The notes under the pieces are model-generated. The model did not search any database. It was not told the DNA's origin and saw only the letters and a program-made list of their open reading frames with translations. Below are positions 1 to 10,500 of a stretch of 64,000 nt of DNA, one piece after another. The position numbers were made by a program, and so were the translations under genes. Every line of letters begins with the position of its first letter. Positions within the stretch are counted from its first letter, which is position 1. The DNA lies in assembly GCA_002839855.1 (NCBI GenBank), contig PGYV01000001.1, forward strand, positions 146,438 through 210,437. Reading direction: 5' to 3'. The DNA comes from Candidatus Goldiibacteriota bacterium HGW-Goldbacteria-1 (lineage in GTDB: Bacteria > Oederibacteriota > PGYV01).

Positions 1-335
1 GTAAGCACTTCGCCCGGAATATCGCAGTTTGTCACGCCATACGCCTGACAAAGGTAAGGGTCGCTGCTGTTTGGACCGTAATCCGCCCCCGCGTTGCTGG
101 CGTTTATTTCCCAGTTATATGCCGTAAACCTGTTGCCGCCCTGCCTGCGCGACGCCCAGTTAACAGAATCCGCAAGCTGGTATTGGGTTGGGTCTTCCGG
201 GTCACCGGCAATATTTGCCCCGTAGATGTGTTTGGATATGGGTGCGCGTTCCGCGGTTACGTCAATTGTGACATTAACGCAGAAAACAGACGCCGCAAAA
301 AGCATAAAAACAGCCACAATAATCAGTTTCTTCAT
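1..335 (-). CDS. Glycoside hydrolase family 44-like enzyme, N-terminal fragment
   Basis: This is the first 111 or so codons of a secreted glycoside hydrolase; the rest lies beyond the left edge of the window. The N-terminus is a signal peptide (MKKLIIVAVFMLFAASVFC). The mature part reads ISKHIYGANIAG, then WASRRQGGNRFTAYNWEIN and ASNAGADYGPNSSD. The pattern of an early IYG strand followed by R-x-GGNR-x-T-x-YNWE-x-NASNAG is characteristic of GH44 endoglucanases/xyloglucanases. I chose the ATG at 335 because GGGAG sits six bases upstream; another in-frame ATG at 341 overlaps that Shine-Dalgarno. The gene is the most downstream member seen of the polysaccharide-degradation cluster. Whether it carries the Thr-rich linker and C-terminal domain of its neighbours cannot be seen here. 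The family call is from motif memory. Confidence 0.8.
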   Translation of the reverse strand, partial: MKKLIIVAVFMLFAASVFCVNVTIDVTAERAPISKHIYGANIAGDPEDPTQYQLADSVNWASRRQGGNRFTAYNWEINASNAGADYGPNSSDPYLCQAYGVTNCDIPGEVL

Positions 336-365
336 CAACATCTCCCGATTTAATTAAAACACAAG

Positions 366-398
366 CGGTTATAAAATTATTATACTATATTTAGACAA
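366..398 (-). promoter_or_regulatory. Shared TTGTCTAA box and AACCGCTT half-palindrome upstream of the GH44 gene
   Basis: On the minus strand TTGTCTAA (398-391) is followed 31 bases later by TAACCGCTTG. The same two elements in the same order occur upstream of the GH5 gene (7435, then AACCGGTT) and the GH8 gene (11482, then AACCGATT). TTGTCT may act as a -35 element, since a weak TTTATA lies 17 bases downstream, but here the -10 is poor. Seen: the shared words. Inferred: a common regulator of the hydrolase genes. Confidence 0.4.
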
Positions 399-434
399 TA
401 TAGAAACGGCAATGTTTCTGTGCGGAAGAATAGA

Positions 435-599
435 GGTTTAAGCTATAGGCAGTTAAGCATAAGCGGAAAAAAGTTCTTTAAGCTTTCGCTATAGCTTAAT
501 TGCTTAAAATGCTAAGGTGCTATCTTTTACACTATAGCTTAATTGCTTAAAACGCTTATACTTATGTTTTCACTATAGCTTAATTTGCTATTTTAAAAT
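435..599. repeat. Dispersed repeat with GCTATAGCTTAAT units, copy A
   Basis: About 165 bp built from near-repeats of GCTATAGCTTAATTGCTTAAA, with the opening GTTTAAGCTATAGGCAGTTAAGC running as their inverse. A second copy lies at 22096-22290 with the same start, the same internal repeats and the same end. Both copies finish by running over the stop codon of a minus-strand gene (GH30 here, the Rnk-like gene there). The inverted words could fold as RNA hairpins at the 3' end of those transcripts. Confidence 0.65.
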
Positions 600-3491
600 A
601 ATCAGTTTTTCAACCTTTGATACCGCTCCGGAATCATCCTTTATTACAAAATAATACGACCCGTTGGCAAACAAATTCAACTTTCTTCTGCTTACCTGCG
701 CTGTGTGTTCGCCCGCGTATAAATCCGCGCCTATTATGATATCTTTTATTAACCTGAAAGATGAAGAGTAAATTTTAAGGTTAATCTCCGATGCCCTTTT
801 TGTAATCTTATACCTTAAGCGCATATCGCCGCCGTCAGAATTATACGGATGCGGGAAAACAAAAATATCCTCTATCTTCTGCTCATCCGCGTCTGCCGGC
901 TGTGATGTGGCAGTGGGAGTGGGCGTTTGAGAATAAGTCTGCGTTGGTGTATTAGTGTACGTGTTTGTAAAGGTTAACGTGGGCGGGACAGGTGTATTTG
1001 TCCTCGTGTAAGTATGCGTCCTTGTGGCTGTGTTTGTGTACGTCCTTGTATGAGTGTTTGTCGGCACAGTAGCGGTATGCGTGTACGTGTTTGTGGGTAA
1101 TGATACTGTATTCGTGCTTGTGTTTGTAGCCGAATATGTCGCAGTGCTCGTGTATGTATTTGTCGGGGCTATTGCCGTATTAGTGCCGGTGTTTGTCGCC
1201 GAAGGAGTTGCGGTGTAAGTATTTGTACTTGTGTGCGTATATGTTGCCGTATAGGTGTTGGTATCCGTGCTGCCCGGAATAACAGTATCTGTAACTGTCG
1301 CGGTATGCGTGTTTGTGCTTGTGGGCACAGTTGCCGTATCAGTTGCGGTATAAGTATTTGTGTGCGTATAAGTGTAGGTTGCCGTATTCACAGGCTCTGT
1401 TTCCGTGTGTGTTGCCGTATTTGTACTTGCCGGCGAATTTGTAACTGTATGCGTCGCCGTGTTTGTATTTGTATAAGTGTAAGTATGCGTATATGTAGCA
1501 GTGTGCGTACTTGTGTTTACAGGAATAGTGGCAGTGTATGTACTTGTGCTTGCGGGCACAGTTGCAGTGTAAGTGCTTGTATTTGTATGAGTAGCTGTGT
1601 GCGTTGCCGTGTTGGTATGCGTGTGGGTGGACGTTACAACTCCCGCCGCGTATATAAACCTTACATCATCAACCATTATGTCATAAGCCCCGTTGGCCGC
1701 GTTTGACCACTGAATGGCGCTTATGGCATTCTGCGTAAACGCCGCGGTTTCGCCCCACCTTGTGGCAAGGCCGTCAAATAAAACAGTGACCTTTGTCCAC
1801 GTTGAAGACGCCGAAACCTGCTTTCCATAATTATCCCCGCCCGTAATTGACGGCTGCGGGAACTGAACAAAACAACTGCCGCTTCCTTTTATATAAAACT
1901 CTATTCCCTGATAAGACGTTAAATCAATTGCCTGGTCCTGCACAGCGCTTAAATTTGTTCCAAACCCGCCGTAATCAGATACATTGCCTGTAACGTGTAT
2001 CGCGTAAGAAGAAGAATTATAACCCGGGCTTTCAAGCCTTAGCGCGAAATTATTTGAATTTGTACCGCTGTATTTATACCAGTCGCCGGATAAATTATTA
2101 ACCGTATTATTATCTTCAAAATCATCCAGAAGCACGCTGGCAGGCGTTGCTGTCGCGGTGGCTGTATATGTGGATGTATATGTGGGGATTAAAGGGTCCC
2201 ACGTGTTTGTGGGAGTGGGAGTGGGCCCTGAAGGCGATACAAAAGATATAACACTCTGCGCCGGAAGATTATATGTAAAGGAACCTCCGGAAACCACAAC
2301 ATCAGCAAGTTTGACAAGGTTCTGCGACGAAGACGTAATATACGGGGTAAAAACACCGGCAGTTATGCCTGAAAGGTTAAACCTTTGGCTTACCTGCGAT
2401 GTGCCGTTGTTTATCGCCACAATCACGTGCTGTGTGTTAGTGGGGTTTTTATAAGCGGACACGTTTATATTTGAAGTCGGCGCCTGTGTCGCGTCTATCC
2501 TGTAATAACCCGGCCTTATGAATTTGCTGAAATTAGCAAAAGTATAATACCTTTTTGGGATGCCCAAAGTTTCACTCATCAGCCCTTCGTTGGTCTGGTC
2601 CGAACCAAGCCACCAGTAAAAAAATGCGTTGTAACTTGCGGTTACAAGCCCTGTATGAAGCCATCTTGCGGTTACAAGCCCGTGCGTCATTGTCCCGTCG
2701 TAAGTTTCAAAACTTGACTTTTCCGTCTGCCAGTATTCCTTGCCGTTGGCCGCAAGTTCCGGGCAGGCGGTAGGCCCGCCGCCATAAAAGTGCGTGGCGC
2801 CAACATCAAGGTACGCGCGCGCCGCCGCATCACTTACCGACGGAATAATATAACTGTTATTATTATTAAATGATTCGCCTATTACCAGCTTGGTTGTAAG
2901 CCCCGCGGCTGCAAAGGTGGGCCCTAAATTGTTTTTTAAAAAATCACGCAGCTGTTCGCCTGACCAGGTACAACCGTCATAACTTACTTTATAATCCGGC
3001 TCGTTGGCGGGAGAAATAGAAGTAATATTTACCTGCTGAGAATCTCTCATATATATAACGTAATCGCGCAGAAATTCCGCGTATTCATCGTAATATTCCG
3101 GAAGCAGGTAATCGCCGTTGGCATTATCAGTGGCATTATTACTTTTCCATTCCGCGGGCGGAGTCCACGCCGTGGCAAATATGTCGGTGACCCCAAGGTC
3201 CTGAGCCGCTTTTAAAGGCGCGGCTGTCCCGCCCCACTGGCTGCTTACCGGGTTTATCCTTGCCCTTATCATGGTCAGCCCAATTCCTGTTGTGTCCGTA
3301 TAAAAATCATTCGTGTGCGCCACAAGCCACGCGTTGTCAGCGGAATTTCCGCCCCAGTCGCTCCACGCGGTGGACGCACCAAAGCCCCTTATATACTGCC
3401 TTTGCACAGAGGCATCAACCGTGCAGTCGCCCGCAAAAGCGAAAAAGGGCACGGTAATTATAAACATTAAAACCGCTAAAAGTTTTTTCAT
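588..3491 (-). CDS. Secreted GH30 glycoside hydrolase (xylanase-like) with CBM-like module, Thr-rich linker and C-terminal sorting-type domain
   Basis: Predicted secreted endo-acting glycoside hydrolase, probably active on xylan or glucuronoxylan. Layout: signal peptide 1-20; GH30-type (beta/alpha)8 plus beta domain about 21-425, starting with the IRGFGAS motif; acid/base E164 in SPANEPDY and nucleophile E257 in WQTEKS; a beta-sandwich module about 455-617 (starts LLDDFEDN) resembling carbohydrate-binding/CIA30-like domains; a Thr/Asn/Tyr/His linker about 618-864; and a final 100-residue domain with FPHPYN, LKIYS, AGEHT and GSYYFVIKD, ending LIILK. That last pattern matches FlgD-Ig/Por-secretion type domains. 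The start has an AGGAGG eight bases upstream. The gene follows lacI by 24 bp, so both probably share a transcript. GH30 is well supported; the xylan substrate is inferred from subfamily resemblance. Confidence 0.85.
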   Translation of the reverse strand: MKKLLAVLMFIITVPFFAFAGDCTVDASVQRQYIRGFGASTAWSDWGGNSADNAWLVAHTNDFYTDTTGIGLTMIRARINPVSSQWGGTAAPLKAAQDLGVTDIFATAWTPPAEWKSNNATDNANGDYLLPEYYDEYAEFLRDYVIYMRDSQQVNITSISPANEPDYKVSYDGCTWSGEQLRDFLKNNLGPTFAAAGLTTKLVIGESFNNNNSYIIPSVSDAAARAYLDVGATHFYGGGPTACPELAANGKEYWQTEKSSFETYDGTMTHGLVTARWLHTGLVTASYNAFFYWWLGSDQTNEGLMSETLGIPKRYYTFANFSKFIRPGYYRIDATQAPTSNINVSAYKNPTNTQHVIVAINNGTSQVSQRFNLSGITAGVFTPYITSSSQNLVKLADVVVSGGSFTYNLPAQSVISFVSPSGPTPTPTNTWDPLIPTYTSTYTATATATPASVLLDDFEDNNTVNNLSGDWYKYSGTNSNNFALRLESPGYNSSSYAIHVTGNVSDYGGFGTNLSAVQDQAIDLTSYQGIEFYIKGSGSCFVQFPQPSITGGDNYGKQVSASSTWTKVTVLFDGLATRWGETAAFTQNAISAIQWSNAANGAYDIMVDDVRFIYAAGVVTSTHTHTNTATHTATHTNTSTYTATVPASTSTYTATIPVNTSTHTATYTHTYTYTNTNTATHTVTNSPASTNTATHTETEPVNTATYTYTHTNTYTATDTATVPTSTNTHTATVTDTVIPGSTDTNTYTATYTHTSTNTYTATPSATNTGTNTAIAPTNTYTSTATYSATNTSTNTVSLPTNTYTHTATVPTNTHTRTYTNTATRTHTYTRTNTPVPPTLTFTNTYTNTPTQTYSQTPTPTATSQPADADEQKIEDIFVFPHPYNSDGGDMRLRYKITKRASEINLKIYSSSFRLIKDIIIGADLYAGEHTAQVSRRKLNLFANGSYYFVIKDDSGAVSKVEKLIILK

Positions 3492-3515
3492 ATTAATCCT
3501 CCTTATACAACGGCT

Positions 3516-4478
3516 TTAAGCCGTTTCCCTTGTTATAAGTTTTGTCACAAATGAAAGGTTTGTATTCTCTTTTCCCGCCGCGGCGTCAAAGGCCGCCATT
3601 CCCATCTCTTTTACGTATTGTTTCACCGTGGTAAGCCCCATGCCTTCGGACATTACCGCGTCGTCAAACCCTATTATCCTTATGCCGGATACCCGCTGTT
3701 TTCTTGCCTCAAAAAGAAAGCCGTAAGCCGGCACATCGCCGGCAGCGCTGAAAACGCAGTCAACGCCTTTTTCAACAAAACTGTTAAAAGCGTTCTTGCC
3801 GTCCTGAAAATTATGTTTACGGATTTCAAAGGTCTCATATCCGTTTTTAAGAACCCCTTTTTCTTTTAACGCTTTTAAAAAACCGGCAAGCCTTTCGGAC
3901 TGTGAACTTATATACTTTACATCGCCAACAATAATCCCCGGGCGCCTGCATTTCCCCGACAGCAGCCGCATTCCGGCTTCGTATCCTCCTTTTATGTTAT
4001 CCGAACTTATACACACGGCATTTTCGCTTTTCCCCTCTATAAGGACAACCCTTATGCCTGCTTCTTTTAATTTTTTAATCTGCGCTTCTTCGGGGCACTG
4101 CGATATCACAATGACAGCGCCGGCTTTTTTTTCCGCGTAAATTGATTCAATTATGTGCTCAAGCCCTTCGCCTGTGGCGCCGGTCGCGAAAAAATTCATC
4201 TCTTTTCCGCTTTTCAAGGAACTTTCCTGCAGCCCTTCAAACAGCAGCTGCGTGAACGCGCTTGCAAATTCCGGCGATACAACAGCAATGGTTTCTGACT
4301 TTCCTGACACAAGCGCCCTTGCCGCCCTGTCCGGCGTGTAGTTTAATTCAGCGCCTATCTTTTTTATTTTTTCGGCTGTCTTTTCAGAAATTGCCCCCCT
4401 GTTATTAAACACCTTGGAAACAGTCACATAAGACACGCCCGCTTTTTTTGCCACATCTTTAATTGTTGTCTTTTTCAA
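3516..4478 (-). CDS. LacI-family transcriptional regulator
   Basis: A 320-residue DNA-binding regulator of the LacI/GalR family. The N-terminal helix-turn-helix is clear (TIKDVAKKAGVSYVTVSKVF, residues 4-23, then the hinge helix ending near LVSGKS). The remainder is a periplasmic-binding-protein-like sugar sensor, about 60-320. It sits between the GH5 and GH30 genes, with only 24 bp to GH30, so it is likely the local regulator of polysaccharide use. A 24-bp perfect palindrome of LacI type lies 10 bases upstream of its start, suggesting autoregulation and control of the downstream GH30 gene. A 17-bp inverted repeat (AACGGC, then GCCGTT, 3509-3525) spans its stop codon and may attenuate read-through. 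The effector sugar cannot be read from the sequence. Confidence 0.93.
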   Translation of the reverse strand: MKKTTIKDVAKKAGVSYVTVSKVFNNRGAISEKTAEKIKKIGAELNYTPDRAARALVSGKSETIAVVSPEFASAFTQLLFEGLQESSLKSGKEMNFFATGATGEGLEHIIESIYAEKKAGAVIVISQCPEEAQIKKLKEAGIRVVLIEGKSENAVCISSDNIKGGYEAGMRLLSGKCRRPGIIVGDVKYISSQSERLAGFLKALKEKGVLKNGYETFEIRKHNFQDGKNAFNSFVEKGVDCVFSAAGDVPAYGFLFEARKQRVSGIRIIGFDDAVMSEGMGLTTVKQYVKEMGMAAFDAAAGKENTNLSFVTKLITRETA

Positions 4479-4487
4479 TTATGCCCC

Positions 4488-4511
4488 TTTTAGGTAAACG
4501 TTTACCTAAAA
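4488..4511. promoter_or_regulatory. LacI-type operator, 24-bp perfect palindrome
   Basis: Perfect dyad whose core is AGGTAAACGTTTACCT (4492-4507), extended by four T/A pairs on each side. The central CG flanked by AAA and TTT is typical of LacI/CcpA-family operators. It lies immediately downstream of the putative -10 of the lacI promoter, where a bound repressor would block initiation. Confidence 0.85.
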
Positions 4512-4539
4512 CTATACAATAAATTCAAAAAAAGCGCAA
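4511..4539 (-). promoter_or_regulatory. Putative promoter of lacI-GH30
   Basis: Minus-strand TTGCGC (4539-4534), 17-bp spacer, TATAGT (4516-4511). The -35 is weak and the -10 fair. The predicted start point falls inside the 24-bp palindrome, which strengthens the case that this is a repressed promoter. Confidence 0.5.
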
Positions 4540-4544
4540 TTATT

Positions 4545-7370
4545 TTATTTCAGGATTATAAGTTTTTGCAGTTTGGAAGAAGCGGCTGTATCGTCCTTTA
4601 TCACAAAGTAATACGACCCGTTGGCAAACAGATTCATCTTTCTTCTGCTTACTTCCGCCGTGTGTTCGCCCGCGTATAAATCCGCGCCTATCTGAATCTC
4701 TTTTATTAACCTGAAAGATGCAGAATAGATTTTAAGGTTAATTTCCGAAGCCCTTTTTGTAATTTTATACCTTACACGCATATTTCCTTCATCAGAATTA
4801 TAAGGATGCGGGAAGACAAAAATATCTTCTATCTTCTGTTCATCCGCGTCAGCAGGTAATGATGTCGCGGTAGGCGTCGCAGTGTAAGAGTGTGTCTGTG
4901 TTGGTGTATGTGTGTATGTATTTGTAAAAGTTAACGTGGGCGGGGCAGGTGTATTTGTCCGCGTGTAAGTATGCGTCCTTGTGGCTGTGTTTGTATATGT
5001 CCTTGTATACGTGTTTGTCGGTAATGATACCGTATTAGTGCTTGTGTTTGTCGCGGAATGTGTTGCGGTGTGCGTGGACGTGTTTGTAGATGAAGGCGTT
5101 GCGGTATAAGTGTTTGTATTTGTGTGCGTATAAGTTGCCGTATAGGTGTTGGTATCCGTGCTTCCCGGAATTGCCGTATCTGTAACTGTCGCGGTATGCG
5201 TGTTTGTGCCTGTGGGAACTGTCGCCGTATCAGTTGCTGTATGCGTATTTGTATTTGTGTAAGTGTGTGTGGCTGTATTTGTCGCCGTGTGTGTTGCGGT
5301 AAAAGTGTTTGTATTTGTGTGCGTATAAGTTGCCGTATAGGTATTTGTATCCGTGCTGCCGGGAATAACCGTATCTGTAACTGTCGCGGTGTGTGTGTTT
5401 GTGCTTGTGGGAACAGTTGCCGTATCAGTTGCGGTATAAGTATTTGTGTGCGTATAAGTATTCGTCGCCGTATTTGTCGCCGTGTGTGTTGCCGTATAGG
5501 TGCTGGTGCTTGCGGGCAAAGTTGCCGTGTTGGTTGCCGTGTGCGTGTTTGTATTTGTATTGGTATATGTACTTGTGTTTGTAGGGACTATCGGGGTGTT
5601 TGTATTTGTGTAAGTAGGCGTGGCTGTTGTACCGCCTGTTGATTCAAGCCTTATATTGTCCACAAGTACAGACGCGGCATTATTGCTGTTATTAATAAAA
5701 ATTATAAAATCAAGCGCTATCTGTCCGGCTTCAATAATATCAGCAAGCGGCACCCTTGCGGTCCTCCACGTTGTGTCAATGGCCGTACCTGTGGTTAAAT
5801 ACCCCGCGATATTCGGATAAATGCTGCCCCAGTTTACCCTAAGTAAAATATCACCCGGATTTCCCGAAACAGACTTTATTTCAAAAGTAAGATAAATATT
5901 TGCCCCTATTAAAGGATTCACAGACATGTCCCAGCGCGCTTCCTGCCAGTAATCCGCGTCAGCCGTATATACTATGCTCATCGCGTTTCCGGAAACGCCG
6001 CCTGTCTGCTCTGTAATTGTGCTTGTTGTATCATTGTAAATTGTGCCGTTTGAAATCCTTGCGCCTGTGGTATCACCGTCATATATAATCGTGTACGGCA
6101 TCGGCGTGGGCGTTACAGTTGAGGTGTGCGTGTTGGTTGCCGTGGAAGTAAATGTGGCAGTGGGGCCGCCCGGCGTCCACGTGTATGTGGGCGTGCCGCA
6201 AACCGGAAGGGCCACAAGCGCGGGTATCATAGTCTGCATCTGCTGCGCCGCAGGGCGCAGTTCATTATCAAGGTCGCCAAAATCTCCGGAACCGGCATTA
6301 TTAGAAGTCCATGGAAAAATTCCCTGCCAGCCGTTATTATATGCGTTTGTATAATCTATTTTAAGGTATCCGGATATATTATTCGGAACCATAGTGGAAC
6401 TGTCGCGTGATGAACCGTATTTGTTCGGGCACTCTCCGATAACCGCAGGCCTGTCATTAGGAAGGCCAAACGCCAATGGCGTATATTCAAACGGCTTCCA
6501 TCCCCAGGTATCCTGCCATGGATAATAGTGCGGAGACCAGAAATCCATTTTCGCAAGCGGCTTGTCAGCCGTGGTGGTTATTAAAGCGCCAAGCGCGGAA
6601 TCGCTTACTATATTACTTCCGCCAAGCGACCTTGTATCGGAATTATATTTTATGTACCCCATTCCCGTTGTCACAAGCACACCCGTGCCGTTTGCCTGGT
6701 TGTATTTATGAATCTTAACCGCGGCCTTTGCAAAATATGTCTGAAGTCGCGCCCAGTCAATGGCGCCGTACACGGCAGGCTCCCCCGTGTTTTCAGTGGA
6801 GCTTGCCCATTCAGGTTCATTACACAAATCAATTGCCCAAAGCGCCGGATTGGACGCGTACCTTGTTAAAAAAGTGTCAAGGTATGTGTTGATGTAAGTG
6901 TCAATATTGGAATCGCTGGCTATCCAGTTTCTCCAGCGCTGATATGTTGTATTGGGTTGTTTAAAATGGTCAAAAGAAATCAGCGTGGCCATGATATAAA
7001 TTCCGTTGGCCTGCGCTTTCGCGAACATGTCATCAAGATTTGCCCAGTGCGCGGCGGTGCCGCCGGTGACCACACCTGTTGTGCTGATATTTATTCCCAC
7101 TTCGCCGCTGCATGTTATCCATATTCTGCTGGCGTTAACCCCTGCCGCGTGAAGGTCCGCAAAGTGCTGCCCCCAGAAAGCGCTGTCATAGCTTCCGCCA
7201 AAATCATTCCAGTTATCCCACGGCGTATTGCAGCCGCTTAACCATATCCTGTTGCCGCACACTTCAAACTGAGTGCCGTTTACGGTTACCTGCCCCGGTA
7301 TTGCTGAAAATAACAAAGCTGCAGGTATTAATAAAAATATTGCGGCAGTTACCATTAACCTTTTTTTCAT
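4545..7370 (-). CDS. Secreted GH5-type glycoside hydrolase with CBM-like module, Thr-rich linker and C-terminal sorting-type domain
   Basis: A 941-residue secreted (beta/alpha)8 hydrolase of clan GH-A, best placed in GH5 (cellulase or mannanase type). Signal peptide 1-23; catalytic domain about 25-390 with acid/base E185 in DLCNEPEW and nucleophile E313 in AVIGECPNKYG; a beta-sandwich module about 424-577 (IIYDGDTTGARISNG to SVLVDNIRLES), probably carbohydrate binding; a Thr-rich linker about 578-835; and the C-terminal domain 836-941, nearly identical to that of the GH30 protein. The linker holds a tandem duplication of roughly 49 residues containing TATDTATVP and [15 protein letters not shown], and one unit is almost identical to part of the GH30 linker. 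A weak AGAGG precedes the ATG. It has its own promoter region and precedes lacI. The subfamily and substrate are uncertain. Confidence 0.85.
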   Translation of the reverse strand: MKKRLMVTAAIFLLIPAALLFSAIPGQVTVNGTQFEVCGNRIWLSGCNTPWDNWNDFGGSYDSAFWGQHFADLHAAGVNASRIWITCSGEVGINISTTGVVTGGTAAHWANLDDMFAKAQANGIYIMATLISFDHFKQPNTTYQRWRNWIASDSNIDTYINTYLDTFLTRYASNPALWAIDLCNEPEWASSTENTGEPAVYGAIDWARLQTYFAKAAVKIHKYNQANGTGVLVTTGMGYIKYNSDTRSLGGSNIVSDSALGALITTTADKPLAKMDFWSPHYYPWQDTWGWKPFEYTPLAFGLPNDRPAVIGECPNKYGSSRDSSTMVPNNISGYLKIDYTNAYNNGWQGIFPWTSNNAGSGDFGDLDNELRPAAQQMQTMIPALVALPVCGTPTYTWTPGGPTATFTSTATNTHTSTVTPTPMPYTIIYDGDTTGARISNGTIYNDTTSTITEQTGGVSGNAMSIVYTADADYWQEARWDMSVNPLIGANIYLTFEIKSVSGNPGDILLRVNWGSIYPNIAGYLTTGTAIDTTWRTARVPLADIIEAGQIALDFIIFINNSNNAASVLVDNIRLESTGGTTATPTYTNTNTPIVPTNTSTYTNTNTNTHTATNTATLPASTSTYTATHTATNTATNTYTHTNTYTATDTATVPTSTNTHTATVTDTVIPGSTDTNTYTATYTHTNTNTFTATHTATNTATHTYTNTNTHTATDTATVPTGTNTHTATVTDTAIPGSTDTNTYTATYTHTNTNTYTATPSSTNTSTHTATHSATNTSTNTVSLPTNTYTRTYTNTATRTHTYTRTNTPAPPTLTFTNTYTHTPTQTHSYTATPTATSLPADADEQKIEDIFVFPHPYNSDEGNMRVRYKITKRASEINLKIYSASFRLIKEIQIGADLYAGEHTAEVSRRKMNLFANGSYYFVIKDDTAASSKLQKLIILK

Positions 7371-7385
7371 TCAATCAGCCTCTGC

Positions 7386-7435
7386 TTAACCGGTTTATCA
7401 TATTATTTTATCCCAAAAACTGTTTATTTAGACAA
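7386..7435 (-). promoter_or_regulatory. Shared TTGTCTAA box plus AACCGGTT palindrome upstream of the GH5 gene
   Basis: Minus strand: TTGTCTAA (7435-7428), then 43 bases from its start to the CG at the centre of the palindrome AACCGGTT (7395-7388). TTGTCT is also followed at 17 bp by GATAAA, a possible -10. The same pair of elements precedes the GH8 and GH44 genes. Confidence 0.5.
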
Positions 7436-7472
7436 TCTATCACTGTTTTAGTTCTTTCCTTTATATATATAG

Positions 7473-7501
7473 AATATACTGCCTTGAAATACCGTTGTCA
7501 A
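7473..7501 (-). promoter_or_regulatory. Putative sigma-70 promoter of the GH5 gene
   Basis: Minus-strand TTGACA (7501-7496), 17-bp spacer, TATATT (7478-7473). This would give a leader of about 95 nt before the GH5 start, containing the TTGTCTAA and AACCGGTT elements. Confidence 0.6.
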
Positions 7502-7585
7502 CCATAATTTCACGAAAACACTTTCGTAAGCAATTATTAAAGGTTCCTTTTATTTTTGCGCAAAAACTGATTTTTTATTTATGGT

Positions 7586-10500
7586 TTATTTCAGAATTAA
7601 AATTTTATCCACTTTTGCCCGTACTTCTTTACCGGCGGTGTCTCTTGCCGTTATCAGATAATAATACGAACCATTGGAAAGGTTTTTAAGATAATTCGGA
7701 TGAATCTCAATTATATTCTGCCCCGCGTGCCCGCCGGGTGTTTCAAGCATTCTAATCTGCCTGAAATTCACCGTGTAAATAAATATTCTGGCGGATGTGA
7801 AACGTTTTGTGGCGGTAAACCGTATCTTTAAACTCTGACCGCTGTCCGTGTTCCACGGGCAGGGATAAACAAGCCTGTCTTTTATTTCAAGTTTATCAGT
7901 TTCCGTAGGCTGTGATGTGGGTGTATAAGTGCTTGTGGGAACGATAACCGAAGTGGCGGTGTAAGTGGCTGTTTGGGTAATTACCTGAGTATAAGTGTAT
8001 GTGAAAGTTGCAGGAACCGCCGTATTCGTATTTGTAAACGTATGGGTGTTGGTAAACGTATTAGTGACAGTGTGCGTGTATGTATTGGTACTACCCGGCG
8101 GAACAGTATTGGTTATCGTGGCTGTATTTGTATTTGTAAACGTATTGGTGCTTGTGGCTGTATTGGTATTGGTGGCTGTATATGTGTAAGTGGCTGTGGG
8201 AACAGTTGCCGTGTGTGTTGATGTGTTCGTGGCCGTATCAGTATAAGTGTACGTTGCGGTGTTTGTAGAAGTATTTGTAACAGTAAATGTATGCGTATTG
8301 GTGCTGCCCGGCGGCGGAGTGTCTGTAATTGTGGCTGTGTGCGTGTTTGTGCCGGTATTGGTGTTTGTATAAGTATACGTGGGGGTATTTGTATAAGTTG
8401 CGGTATAAGTATTGGTATCTGTGGGTGTATTGGTATAAGTTGCTGTATTGGTAAAAGTATTTGTCACGGTAAACGTGTGCGTGTCTGTGCTGCCCGGCGG
8501 AGGAGTGTCTGTTACTGTGGCCGTGTGCGTGCTGGTGAAAGTGTTTGTATTTGTCGCCGTTGCAGTTGAAGTATAAGTGTGTGTGTAAGTTGCCGTATCA
8601 GTGCCGGTATAAGTGTAGGTGGCAGTATAAGTGGGTATTTCCGGCGTGTTGGTGCTTGTTTCAGTATAAGTATACGTGGCTGTCGCGGTGTTTGTATTCG
8701 TGTAAGTATTTGTAAACGTATAGGTGTAAGTTGAAGTTGACTGCACTGTAGGCGTCTGCGTCGGCGTGCTCATGCCGGAGAATTCAATATCATCAATGTA
8801 TATAGGCCCCGGGGTTCCGGCATTAAACTGAATTGCAAAATCATTTATCGCCTGAAGGTCAAGGGTTTTGTTGCCCCCCTGATTTCCGGAATAAGGGTCA
8901 ACGCCAAGATCAGCAAGGTTAACTGTTATTAACTGCCACGCGCCTGTGCCTGTCCAGTCACCGCCCCTGTTTGACCAGTACTCGCCGTCCGCGCCTGCCG
9001 CATCAGATTCCTGCAGTTTAATAAAGAACGTATCGCCAAGCTTTGCTTTTATCCAAAACGTCATAGTGTCAGCGCCGGTAAAATTTATATAATATTCCGG
9101 GTCTGCCGCCTGATTATAAGGCGAACCGATAATTCCCACAGCCCCCCAGTTAGAAGGAGGAGTGCTGAAAGTTATTTTAAGGGCGCGCGTGCCGCTGTGC
9201 TTATCTTCAGTCGTGTTGGCAAGCGTGACAATTGTAGAGCCGTCGGTTTCTGAATTTGGGCTTTCAAGCATTGTGGATTCAAAGTTATCAAAAACTCCAA
9301 AAGGTATCGGCGGCAGCGTGGGTGTCTGCGTGGCTGTATTCGTCACGGTGTAAGTGTTTGTATTGGTTGCCGTGTTTGTGTATGTGTTAGTAAAAGTATG
9401 CGTCCACATTGGATTAACTGTATTGGTGCTTGTCGCGGTATATGTGAAAGTGTACGTGTTAACAAGCGTCCTTGTGGGAGTACTGGTTGCTGTATGCGTG
9501 GCTGTCGGGAACGTACCTGTAAACATAATGCGGTCAACGTAAGCCGTAGTTGTTCCGGGATTTTCAAGCTGCATAACAAATGATTGTATTGCCTGAATAT
9601 CAAGTGCATTATCTCCATAAGCCGGCGTGTATTGGTCTCTTGTAAGGCTTGAAAGGTTAATTGTGACCGGCTGCCAAGCCCCGGTAGTGGTCAAAGCATT
9701 TCCCCTGTTGCTGAACCTTTCTCCGTCGCCGCCGTTTGCCATTGATTCAGTAAGCTGTATGAAAAAAGCTTTTCCGGCAGGCGCCTTTATATAAAACGTA
9801 AGCGCTGCAGCTCCGGTAAAATCTCTGTATCCATATCCGCCGTCATAAGGCGAATTTATAGAAATTAAAGCCCAGCCTGTGCCTGTTGTATCCACTCTCA
9901 TTGAACGCGCGCCTTCGTATTTATCGGCCGTTGAATTTGTAAGAGTTGCAGTGGAACCGCCGCCTGATTCCGAAGTATCGGGATTGGAAAGCACGCCTGT
10001 TTCAAAGTCATCAAACATTCCCGCGGCAACAGTGGGCGTAGGCGTAAAAGTGGGTATTGCCGGATCCCATGTGTATGTGTGCGTGGGTGTCGGGTAATTG
10101 CCGTTAGGATTTGGCATATTGCCGGTTAACACAAGCATATACTGCATCTTTAAAAGGTCACAGAAATAATCCGTGCCCCACATTACACCGGTTTCTGTAA
10201 GTTCACCGGGGCCGTTGCCCGCGTCCATTGTCACAAGCCTGTTGTAAAGCGCATTTAACCAGTTCTGATCCTGCCCTGCCATTGCGGCAACCGCGACAGC
10301 ACCCACAGGGCCCGGAAGGTTCATTACATCTTCATCGCATAAATCAGGAGTCCTGTCATCGCGGCAGTAAGAATGTTCTGTTCCGTTAAGCTGATAATGC
10401 GATTTAATAAGTGAAGGGGCTCCGCTATACTTGGTTTTAAAATACTGCGAGACCCTGAAAGAGTTATCCTGTGCAAGCTGATGATTTAACGTTCCATATA

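Noticed and set aside
880..1640. Possible CRISPR-like array in the tandem GT-rich repeats
   Set aside because: Units are short, vary in length, lack unique spacers, and are in-frame coding repeats of a linker; no cas genes are present.
1233..1706. Cys/Arg/Ile-rich plus-strand frame of 157 codons
   Set aside because: It is the complement of the Thr-rich linker of the GH30 gene; the odd composition is forced by the GT-rich repeat, and there is no ribosome-binding site.
5124..5642. Cys/Arg-rich plus-strand frame of 172 codons, also seen at 7973-8569
   Set aside because: Shadow of the linker repeats in the GH5 and GH8 genes, with no independent support.
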